From: Bacteroidales bacterium
GTDB lineage: Bacteria; Bacteroidota; Bacteroidia; Bacteroidales; P3
Assembly: GCA_017507285.1 (NCBI GenBank)
Contig: JAFWBF010000065.1
Location: 1 to 25,842, forward strand
Length of the DNA stretch: 25,842 bases
Reading direction: 5' to 3'
Shown: in pieces, positions 15,964 to 22,114 of the stretch
How positions within the stretch are numbered: the stretch's first letter is position 1
How the letters are laid out: the number at the start of each line of letters is the position of its first letter
The notes under the pieces: generated by a model
Seen by the model: the letters and a program-made list of their open reading frames with translations, nothing else
Databases searched by the model: none
Told to the model about the DNA's origin: nothing
Made by a program: the position numbers and the translations under genes

Positions 15964-17502
15964 TCATTCAAACATTATTTTATTGTATAGCTGAGATTCT
16001 TCCACTATTATTTCAACATCTTTCGGAAAAGTACCTTCTTCTATTTTGGTGCTGGCATTGCGAAGTATAACCGTTTTTATATTGTCGCAACCATAAAAGA
16101 CATCCTGATCCAGATATTCCAAACCGTATGGCAACTTAACCTTGACAAGAGATTTACAATTATAAAATATTGACTCATTCAGATAGTTTATCTTTGGAGG
16201 TATATCCATTTCTTTCAAATTGATACATCCACTAAATGTTCCTCCTCCATTGTCACCATAATCACAAATTTCTATCACTGAATCAGGCAGTGATATTTTC
16301 TCCAACTTTTCGCAACCGGCAAATGCATAATCTCCTATTTTTCTCAACGAAGAATATTGACCGATATTCAAAGTAACCAGATTTTTGCAATTTTCAAATG
16401 CACACTTTTTGATTGCAATTACATTGTCGGGGATATCTACTGTATCCAAATTTTCGCAGTTGGCAAATGTATAATCTTCTATTCTCAATAAATACTGAGG
16501 CAAAAATACTTTCTGCAAATTCATACAAGCCGAAAAAGCATAGGGATTTATGTAGGATAATAACTCCGGAGCAATAAATGTTTCATATTCGCTCGAACAA
16601 CGAACCAATGCCGTTTGATACTTATCATACAAACAATTATCTTCCGATGAAAACCATCCATTATTCTCGTCGACAATGATTGTTGCCAAATTTTTACATC
16701 CTTGAAATGCCGATGAATCTATTTTTTTAACCGTTGATGGCAACCGTATTTCTCTCAAAGACTCGCAAAAGGCAAAACTATCAATCTCTATTACCTTTAT
16801 TCCTTCGGGCAATTCGATAGTTTCCAACGATGTGCATTCGGCAAAAACCCCTCTACTACATCTTTTTACCTGCGATGGAATGATAACTGCTTTTAACAAC
16901 TCACATCCTTCAAATGAACAACGACCAATTTTTGTAACTGATTCGGGAAAAGAAACATCAGTAAGAGACGTGCATCCCTGAAATGAACAAGATAATATCT
17001 CTTTCACATTATTAGAAAAATATATCTTCTTTAATGCTTTTGACCTATGAAAAGCATAATTTCTGATAGTTGTTACTGTTTCGGGAACCACATATTCCTC
17101 TATATCAGTAGCTACTTTTATAAGTATTGTTTTTTCGATATTAAACAGTGCCTTACCATCTTCTGATGTTGAAAAATATTGATTGTCACAACTAACGGTG
17201 AAATGAGTTAATGACGAAGTATTGCGAAAGGAATCGCGAGATATTATCTTCAATGTAGAAGGAATAATTATTCCCGTAAGTTTCGTACAATATCTAAAAC
17301 AGTTTGATGCTAATATTTCCACACCTTCCGGTACTTCCAATATACCTTCGTATTCCGATGAACATGAGGCCAAAACTGTACCCATACATGCATATCGCAG
17401 CATGGTAGACGGTGTATTATCTACCTCATCGGTATCAAATAATTGCTCTGTTTCTTCAATACCATCATTTAATGAATAATCGTCATTTTTATCCTCAGTC
17501 AT
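15964..17502 (-). CDS. BspA-type leucine-rich repeat (LRR_5) protein
   Basis: This 512-residue protein consists of about 15 LRR_5 units of 22-24 residues (pattern IPxxVxxIxxxAFxxCxxLxxI), for example PESVTKIGRCSFEGCELLK and PDNVIAIKKCAFENCKNLV, covering residues about 50-505. The N-terminal 45 residues are acidic, with no signal peptide. There is also no C-terminal sorting domain, so by sequence it looks cytoplasmic, unlike most BspA-type surface adhesins. A lipobox-like LASC near residue 47 belongs to a recurring LRR motif (compare LVRCSSEYE further on) and is not a lipidation site. It is the first gene of a probable operon with aroE. LRR proteins bind other proteins; the partner is unknown. 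Confidence 0.85.
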   Translation of the reverse strand: MTEDKNDDYSLNDGIEETEQLFDTDEVDNTPSTMLRYACMGTVLASCSSEYEGILEVPEGVEILASNCFRYCTKLTGIIIPSTLKIISRDSFRNTSSLTHFTVSCDNQYFSTSEDGKALFNIEKTILIKVATDIEEYVVPETVTTIRNYAFHRSKALKKIYFSNNVKEILSCSFQGCTSLTDVSFPESVTKIGRCSFEGCELLKAVIIPSQVKRCSRGVFAECTSLETIELPEGIKVIEIDSFAFCESLREIRLPSTVKKIDSSAFQGCKNLATIIVDENNGWFSSEDNCLYDKYQTALVRCSSEYETFIAPELLSYINPYAFSACMNLQKVFLPQYLLRIEDYTFANCENLDTVDIPDNVIAIKKCAFENCKNLVTLNIGQYSSLRKIGDYAFAGCEKLEKISLPDSVIEICDYGDNGGGTFSGCINLKEMDIPPKINYLNESIFYNCKSLVKVKLPYGLEYLDQDVFYGCDNIKTVILRNASTKIEEGTFPKDVEIIVEESQLYNKIMFE

Positions 17503-17554
17503 AATTCTATTTTTCAGAATGTTAGATTATAAATAGCTATAAATTTCTCAAACA

Positions 17555-17562
17555 CAAAGATA
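17555..17562 (-). promoter_or_regulatory. -7 promoter box (TATCTTTG) for LRR-aroE
   Basis: On the minus strand this reads TATCTTTG followed by TGT, a perfect TAnnTTTG element, 52 bp upstream of the LRR start. It lies in the 125 bp gap after the usp gene. Confidence 0.65.
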
Positions 17563-17627
17563 CATTTTTTTCTTGAATCATGACATAAAATAATAAAAAA
17601 CTACATATTACACTTATAAACAATAAA

Positions 17628-18482
17628 TTATGTTCCCGAATATTCTTGATCTAATGTATTTATCTCTAAAGGCTTCATGGTCAAAACCGGAATCTTTGAA
17701 TTCATTAGTATCTGATGTGTATACGAGCCTAATAAAATATTTGCAACTGCTGTTTCTTGCTTTGTCATTACCGCAATCATATCAGCATTCTTTTCTTCGG
17801 CAAATGAAAGTATTTCTTTTGCAAGATTTTTTGTTTTTCGATACTCTTTTTCATATTCAACCTGATTATTGACAAAAAACCTAGCTACCTGCCCTACATA
17901 TTCTTCCACCTTTTCTACATGCGAATCTTCGGTTGATGTAAGCAATCCTAATATGTATATATATGAGCCAAAACCTTGTGCAAGCCATGCAATAATAGGT
18001 GCCTTTTCACGCGTAGAAAATGTGAAATCAACAGGGAAAACAATATGTTTAAACCCAATAACATCATCACTATCCAAGGGCACTGTAAGCACCGGACATT
18101 TAGCCATTTCTACCAATTTTGATGCATTAGTTTTGCTCCAACGAGTTTCGAAACCACCTACATTATGCGTACCTATTATTACCAAAGCAGCTTCTTCAAA
18201 ATTAGCCTTTTCGGCCAAAGCCTCATATACTTTTCCTTCCACTATCGAATATGTTAGTCTTTCGGCCGACAATCTATGACGATTTTGTGAAACGATGGTT
18301 CGCAAAATTTCTTCAATTCGTTGACGTATGGTTTGTTTTGCTATCTGAATCAAATCGTCCAACGAATTGTCAACCCATACCAATTCCAGCACACAATCAC
18401 TCTTTTCGGCCAACGAAAAGGCAACATTCAATGCACAATCGGTATTTTCTGTAAAGTCGTATCCTAATATTATTTTATCCAT
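17628..18482 (-). CDS. Tandem-domain universal stress protein (UspA family)
   Basis: This 284-residue protein has two Usp domains (about 1-140 and 145-284). The first starts DKIILGYDFTENTDCALNVA and has a nucleotide-binding-type loop IIGTHNVGGFETRWSK. The second starts HIVFPVDFTFSTREK, and its matching loop (VMTKQETAVANILLGSYTHQ) lacks the GxxG pattern, so only the first domain is likely to bind ATP. Such proteins respond to stress or growth arrest; the specific role is unknown. I start at the second in-frame ATG (18482) because DKIILGYDF is where the fold begins; ATG 18491 adds three residues. No clear -7 box is visible upstream. Confidence 0.88.
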   Translation of the reverse strand: MDKIILGYDFTENTDCALNVAFSLAEKSDCVLELVWVDNSLDDLIQIAKQTIRQRIEEILRTIVSQNRHRLSAERLTYSIVEGKVYEALAEKANFEEAALVIIGTHNVGGFETRWSKTNASKLVEMAKCPVLTVPLDSDDVIGFKHIVFPVDFTFSTREKAPIIAWLAQGFGSYIYILGLLTSTEDSHVEKVEEYVGQVARFFVNNQVEYEKEYRKTKNLAKEILSFAEEKNADMIAVMTKQETAVANILLGSYTHQILMNSKIPVLTMKPLEINTLDQEYSGT

Positions 18483-18564
18483 AAAAAACATTTTTTGTCC
18501 AATAAAACATCTTTATTTGAATTTTTGTTCGATATTTTTGGAAGTTGAATATAATTCTGTGTAT

Positions 18565-18716
18565 TTATACCCTACTGTCAATCACTTTATGATAGGGTGT
18601 TTGGAGGATAATGATATACCGTCAATCATCGGAGTGATATAGTACAAAAAATCCCTCGTGATGTAGATACAACTACTACATGATGTAGACAGATCTACCT
18701 CGTGATATAAATTTCA
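18565..18716 (+). repeat. 22-nt-periodic intergenic repeat element, copy B
   Basis: This is homologous to copy A. It begins with TTTATACCCTAC, shows a weaker inverted repeat (ACCCTA 18569-18574 with TAGGGT 18593-18598), then cores near CGTGATRTAGAY at 18610, 18633, 18657, 18679 and 18701 (steps 23, 24, 22, 22). The spacers ACAACTACTA and AGATCTACCT match ACAGCTACTA and AAATCTACCT in copy A. GTCAATCA occurs twice, 44 nt apart (18577 and 18621). Unlike copy A it sits between divergent genes, so it cannot simply be a terminator. Confidence 0.8.
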
Positions 18717-18850
18717 TCTCCTCTCCTGCTACACTTTGGCAACCAACTTTGCAGTTGGAATACCAGCCTTTCAAACAAACAATATGCTACAAATTAGCTC
18801 GTTTGATTCTTTTTGTTGAAAAAAAATTCCCAACTCTAAAAAAAATATCG

Positions 18851-18858
18851 TATCTTTG
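18851..18858 (+). promoter_or_regulatory. -7 promoter box (TATCTTTG) for M23 peptidase
   Basis: TATCTTTG followed by CACG is a perfect -7 element. It lies about 180 bp upstream of the M23 start, so the transcript would have an unusually long leader. Confidence 0.65.
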
Positions 18859-18923
18859 CACGTGGCTAAGAAGAGTAGTTATTGTTCAATTACAGCTACA
18901 ATAACACTGATTTTTTGCTGTTT

Positions 18924-19019
18924 ATGCAAATTTATCAGTTCTTTTTCTATGTAGTAATTACGGCTTTTTTTTCAAATAGCAGAGCTGTTTTACTTGCAAA
19001 ACAACAATTCGTTAGATAA
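18924..19019 (+). CDS. Possible 31-residue leader peptide
   Basis: An ATG-started frame of 31 codons lies in the long leader of the M23 gene and ends 16 bp before its ATG. The product would be hydrophobic and aromatic at the start (MQIYQFFFYVVITAFF) and basic at the end (KQQFVR). I see no clear ribosome-binding site. It could be chance in an AT-rich leader. Confidence 0.2.
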   Translation: MQIYQFFFYVVITAFFSNSRAVLLAKQQFVR

Positions 19020-19035
19020 AAAAATAATCGTAGTA

Positions 19036-20028
19036 ATGATAAAGTTGAAGAAACGCAAATATGAATATAAATTAGACCCTACCACACTAAGTTACGTAAA
19101 AGTAACAATAGGTATCAAAGAAAGATTAAAAGAAGTATCATTTGGTCTTGCATTTGGCATTGTATCAGCTGTTGTAATCACCATTTTAAGCCACAAAATC
19201 ATTGATAGTCCTAAGGAGAAAGCACTTAAGCGTGAGATAACACAATACAAACATCAAATAAACATTCTGAATAAACGCACAGAACAAATGTCGGAAGTTT
19301 TGGAAGACATTGAAAACAGAGACGACAATATATATCGTACTATTTTTGAAGCGGAACCTATTTCTAAAAATATACGCAGAAGTGGCATAGGTGGTGTTGA
19401 ACGCTACAACGATTTGAAAGGCTACGACAACTCGCAAGCTATCATCAGCCTTACAAAAAAAATAGACGACTTGTCGAAACGCCTGTACATACAATCAAAA
19501 AGTTTTGATGATGTATATAAAATGGCAAAGACCAAAACAGAAAGAATGACATCGTTACCTGCCATAATGCCACTAAATAAGAAAAACAGCCGAATAGTAT
19601 CAGGTTTTGGTATGCGATACCATCCCATCCTACACTACCGCAGGATGCACACAGGAATTGACCTTGTGGCAAAAAAAGGAACACCGGTTTATGCAACAGG
19701 TAATGGAAAAATAGAAGTTGCAGGTAAGGGCGGAAACAGATATTCCGGTTATGGTATTGTAATTGTTTTAAATCATGGCTATGGCTACAAAACGTTATAT
19801 GCCCATTTGAGCGAAGTAAATGTAACTACGGGGCAAACGGTAAAACGTGGCGAAAAAATAGGAGAAGTAGGTAGTACCGGCCTATCACAAGCCCCTCACC
19901 TGCACTACGAAGTAATACAAAATGGCAAAAAAGTAAATCCGGTTTACTATTTCTTCAACGATTTGAGTATAGAAGAATACGAAAGCGTAATAGAAGAAGC
20001 TAATGCCGAAAACCAATGTTTATCATAA
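19036..20028 (+). CDS. M23 family metallopeptidase (LytM-like)
   Basis: This 330-residue membrane-anchored peptidoglycan hydrolase candidate has a basic cytoplasmic N-terminus (KLKKRKYEYK), one membrane segment (about 36-54), a charged coiled-coil stretch (about 58-170) and a C-terminal LytM domain (about 185-308). The zinc site is intact: His205 and Asp209 in MHTGIDLV, and His290 in HLHYEV. His257 in YAHLSE and His288 complete the active site, so it should be catalytic rather than a degenerate EnvC-type activator. The frame extends to a TTG at 18994, but ATG 19036 gives the usual N-terminus. It is followed by an exceptionally strong terminator. Confidence 0.9.
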   Translation: MIKLKKRKYEYKLDPTTLSYVKVTIGIKERLKEVSFGLAFGIVSAVVITILSHKIIDSPKEKALKREITQYKHQINILNKRTEQMSEVLEDIENRDDNIYRTIFEAEPISKNIRRSGIGGVERYNDLKGYDNSQAIISLTKKIDDLSKRLYIQSKSFDDVYKMAKTKTERMTSLPAIMPLNKKNSRIVSGFGMRYHPILHYRRMHTGIDLVAKKGTPVYATGNGKIEVAGKGGNRYSGYGIVIVLNHGYGYKTLYAHLSEVNVTTGQTVKRGEKIGEVGSTGLSQAPHLHYEVIQNGKKVNPVYYFFNDLSIEEYESVIEEANAENQCLS

Positions 20029-20083
20029 CAGTATAAATTTGATATACAAAAACAAGAGTCATCTTAAATAGTTGATAGCTTAT

Positions 20084-20138
20084 AAAAAGATAAGAAATAA
20101 ACAGCATACTGTTTATTTCTTATCTTTTTGTTTTTTTC
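20084..20138 (+). terminator. Very strong terminator after M23 gene
   Basis: A perfect 21-bp stem (20084-20104 with 20109-20129) closes on a 4-nt CATA loop and is followed by a T-run. It is A-rich on the left and T-rich on the right, so it could work both ways. The next promoter box begins only 27 bp after the stem. Confidence 0.92.
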
Positions 20139-20156
20139 TATATCTGAAAAAAAACG

Positions 20157-20164
20157 TACTTTTG
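20157..20164 (+). promoter_or_regulatory. -7 promoter box (TACTTTTG) for outer-membrane protein gene
   Basis: TACTTTTG followed by CAAAAC matches TAnnTTTG, 85 bp before the ATG at 20250. The implied leader carries a hairpin at 20188-20226. Confidence 0.65.
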
Positions 20165-20187
20165 CAAAACAATAATGGTATGTTATT

Positions 20188-20226
20188 TGACCCTTCATGC
20201 CTTTATTACATAATAAAAAAGGGTCA
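20188..20226 (+). other. 5' leader hairpin of outer-membrane protein gene
   Basis: TGACCCTT (20188-20195) pairs with AAGGGTCA (20219-20226) around a 23-nt AT-rich loop, in the leader 23 bp before the start codon. Leader hairpins like this can stabilise abundant mRNAs; here that is inference. Confidence 0.45.
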
Positions 20227-20249
20227 TAACACATAAATTTTTATACAAC

Positions 20250-20726
20250 ATGAAGAAAGTATTTTTAGCTTTGATAGCAGTAATGGCTATCGGAACAAGT
20301 ACAACATTTGCACAGAAAGCTATCGGTTTGCGTTTTGGTGGCGGTAGTTTATTAGGTGCCGAACTCTCTTATCAACAAGACATGGGTGGCAACCGTTTGG
20401 AAGGCGACCTTGGTTTTAGCTTTGGCGACCACAGCTCTTACATTTCTGCTGTAGGTATCTACCAATGGAAATGGAACATCGTAAGTAGTCTTAACTGGTA
20501 TGTAGGTCCCGGAGCAGCTTTGGGTATCTATATGAGCGACATTGCCGATTACAGTGGTTTATCATTAGGTATAGGTGGCCAAATAGGTCTTGAATACAAC
20601 TTCAGCACACTTGGAGTTCCATTGTTATTAAGTGTTGATGCTCGTCCAATGTGGAATGTTTTAAGCCCTAAACACTACCGTGGCTTTGGTTGGGGCACAT
20701 GCTTAAGCCTTCGCTACTTGTTCTAA
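20250..20726 (+). CDS. Small outer-membrane beta-barrel-like protein
   Basis: This 158-residue exported protein has a signal peptide (1-22, MKKVFLALIAVMAIG to TFAQ). The mature part alternates short amphipathic strands with Gly/Ser turns (GLRFGGGSLLGAELSYQ, GLSLGIGGQIGLEYNF) and ends in LSLRYLF, with the terminal aromatic typical of outer-membrane barrels. About eight strands are suggested. No specific family is recognised. Its codon use and structured leader between a strong terminator and its own terminator suggest a well-expressed single-gene unit. The role is unknown; transport or adhesion cannot be inferred. Confidence 0.8.
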   Translation: MKKVFLALIAVMAIGTSTTFAQKAIGLRFGGGSLLGAELSYQQDMGGNRLEGDLGFSFGDHSSYISAVGIYQWKWNIVSSLNWYVGPGAALGIYMSDIADYSGLSLGIGGQIGLEYNFSTLGVPLLLSVDARPMWNVLSPKHYRGFGWGTCLSLRYLF

Positions 20727-20778
20727 AAAATGAACAACAGATTAGTTATTTACAGATATAATTACGATTTTTTAAACG

Positions 20779-20811
20779 AAACACGTTCTATCAGAACGTG
20801 TTTTTTTTGTA
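20779..20811 (+). terminator. Terminator after outer-membrane protein gene
   Basis: An 11-bp stem, 20779-20789 with 20793-20803, has a tight ATC loop and runs into a T-tract. It lies about 50 bp after the stop codon at 20724-20726. Confidence 0.88.
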
Positions 20812-20836
20812 TCCATAAATCCAAAGCCTACACTTA

Positions 20837-20946
20837 CCACTCATAACCCTGCGGTTTACGACCCAAAAGTGCCATAGTTAGGGGGCAAAACTATGGCACT
20901 TTTGATACCTAAACCACAGGGTTATGATGCTAAAGCATGGGAGTGG
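20837..20946. repeat. Long imperfect palindrome, REP/MITE-like
   Basis: The inner stem is a perfect 15 bp: 20865-20879 with 20889-20903, loop AGGGGGCAA. A symmetric 7 x 7 internal loop follows. The next stem is GGTTT with AAACC (20853-20857 / 20911-20915), then a C-A mismatch and CATAACCCTG with CAGGGTTATG (20842-20851 / 20917-20926). CCACT (20837-20841) can further pair with AGTGG (20942-20946) around a mini-hairpin at 20927-20938. There is no U-tract, so it is not a simple terminator. A REP-like or miniature mobile element is likeliest. Confidence 0.65.
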
Positions 20947-21003
20947 CAAAATCAAAGCATAAAAATCTTTTATCAAAAGTACATTTATTCAAAAAAATAT
21001 ATG

Positions 21004-21011
21004 TAACTTTG
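21004..21011 (+). promoter_or_regulatory. -7 promoter box (TAACTTTG), likely for the exported-protein cluster
   Basis: TAACTTTG followed by CACACC matches TAnnTTTG. The next supported start is at 21459, giving a leader of about 440 nt that contains the structured RNA candidate at 21164-21343. Alternatively it could drive a separate small RNA. Confidence 0.55.
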
Positions 21012-21163
21012 CACACCAATGGTAGTGTATGATATTTACACATATATTATTATCTATCAACAAAAAAAATGAATTTTATAAACAAACTTTTTGATAACAA
21101 ACAAAAATAAAAAAACAAAAAAAGAAACAGAAAGAGATATAAAATAGACATATAATTATTATA

Positions 21164-21343
21164 GCGTAAGGCGTTAATGCTTAATTTTGGTAATGTGATT
21201 TTCCGACAACTTCACAAAAAGTAACTATAAAGAAAGCGTAAACGCTCACGATTTTATCGTGGGCTTTACTTATTAGTTACTTAGGAAGTCGGAAACCTCA
21301 CATTACAATAAGAAAGTTCCACGATTTTTTATTGCCTATATGC
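21164..21343 (+). ncRNA. Candidate structured RNA, about 180 nt
   Basis: Nested pairings fold the whole stretch. A closing stem uses GCGTA and AGGC (21164-21172) against GCCT and TATGC (21334-21343). GTAATGTGA pairs with TCACATTAC (21190-21198 / 21298-21306), and TTTCCGAC with GTCGGAAA (21200-21207 / 21288-21295). Then comes an asymmetric bubble (11 against 5 nt), followed by AAGTAACTA with TAGTTACTT (21219-21227 / 21274-21282). The tip is branched: AGCG/CGCT (21235-21246) and CACGAT/ATCGTG (21247-21261). Size and long-stem-with-bubble shape resemble 6S RNA, but I cannot confirm family identity; a cis-acting leader or a miniature element is also possible. Confidence 0.5.
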
Positions 21344-21458
21344 GAAGGTTATAAATAGAAGGAGGAATTTTGCTACTAAACAGATAATAAGTAAAATATA
21401 AATATAATCATAAAACCCGATGGGCTGAAATGGGATATAACATCAGCAAAGAAATAAG

Positions 21459-22037
21459 ATGAGAAAAACATTGTTATTGATGGGATGTGCTGTATTGATA
21501 GCAGCAACATCATGCAGCAAAAAAGGAGTTCCGCTGGCTTCGGGCGAGGTTGAAGTAATTATTCCATGTTCCGGACCGGACTACAGCACCAACAAAAAGC
21601 ACATACGAGCATCCGGTATGGGTATGTCCGCCGATGCCAATATGGCAAAGAAAAAGGCTATGGCCGAAGCCACATCGGCACTTGCAAGCACTTTGAACAC
21701 ATTGGTAGAACGTGTAGCTACAAACTATGCAAGCTCGTATCAGATGGGCGAAGCCGAAGAATCAAAACAAAAATATGAAGATATGGCCAAATTGGTTGTG
21801 AAAGAAAAACTGACCGGCATACGCACAATATGCGAAAAAATAACACGTGCCAACGACGGAAAATACAGAGCATATATAGCTTTGGAACTTGAAGGTGAAG
21901 AACTTTTGAGAGGTATCCACAATTCGATGTCGAAAGGAATGACCGGCGAAAACAAAGTTCGTATAGACTATGAATACGAAAAATATAAGCAAGAGTTTGA
22001 CAAAGAAATGGAACGTTTGGAAAAACAAGGATACTAA
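21459..22037 (+). CDS. LPP20-like lipoprotein
   Basis: This 192-residue lipoprotein has a signal sequence with lipobox ATSC (Cys19) followed by SKKG. The core (about 45-150) resembles the LPP20 family (PF02169): GMGMSADANMAKKKAMAEAT, then a helix, then strands with IRTICEKITR and YRAYIALELEGEELL. The C-terminus is a charged helix (YEYEKYKQEFDKEMERLEKQ). The domain is widespread in Bacteroidota envelopes without a settled function. It is the first gene of a four-gene exported cluster and sits behind a leader of about 440 nt. A hairpin at 22046-22086 separates it from the next gene, which shares the domain. Confidence 0.8.
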   Translation: MRKTLLLMGCAVLIAATSCSKKGVPLASGEVEVIIPCSGPDYSTNKKHIRASGMGMSADANMAKKKAMAEATSALASTLNTLVERVATNYASSYQMGEAEESKQKYEDMAKLVVKEKLTGIRTICEKITRANDGKYRAYIALELEGEELLRGIHNSMSKGMTGENKVRIDYEYEKYKQEFDKEMERLEKQGY

Positions 22038-22045
22038 ATAATAAT

Positions 22046-22086
22046 AACAGTTTGAGAAGTAGCTATCGACTGCTTCTCAGGCTGTT
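22046..22086 (+). other. Intercistronic hairpin
   Basis: Positions 22046-22062 pair with 22070-22086 over 17 bp including three G-U wobbles, with a 7-nt loop. It lies between the first two genes of the exported cluster and lacks a U-tract. It may be an RNA processing or stability element that separates expression of the lipoprotein from downstream genes. Confidence 0.55.
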
Positions 22087-22114
22087 GAAACATTCATTAT
22101 AGATAAAAAACTGT

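Larger units (their letters stand above)
18483..19035. other. Divergent intergenic region, usp / M23 peptidase
   Basis: This gap of about 550 bp holds repeat element copy B (18565-18716), the M23 promoter at 18851-18858 and a leader of about 170 nt. The leader includes a 31-codon frame (18924-19019). Confidence 0.65.

Noticed and set aside
17340..17370. Lipobox-like LASC in the LRR protein, suggesting an internal start and lipoprotein
   Set aside because: The segment GTVLASCSSEYEG matches a recurring LRR_5 inter-repeat motif later in the same protein (TALVRCSSEYE), so the Cys is part of the repeat pattern.
18994..19035. TTG-started extension of the M23 protein
   Set aside because: ATG 19036 gives the basic-then-membrane-segment N-terminus expected of the family; the 14 extra residues add nothing recognisable.
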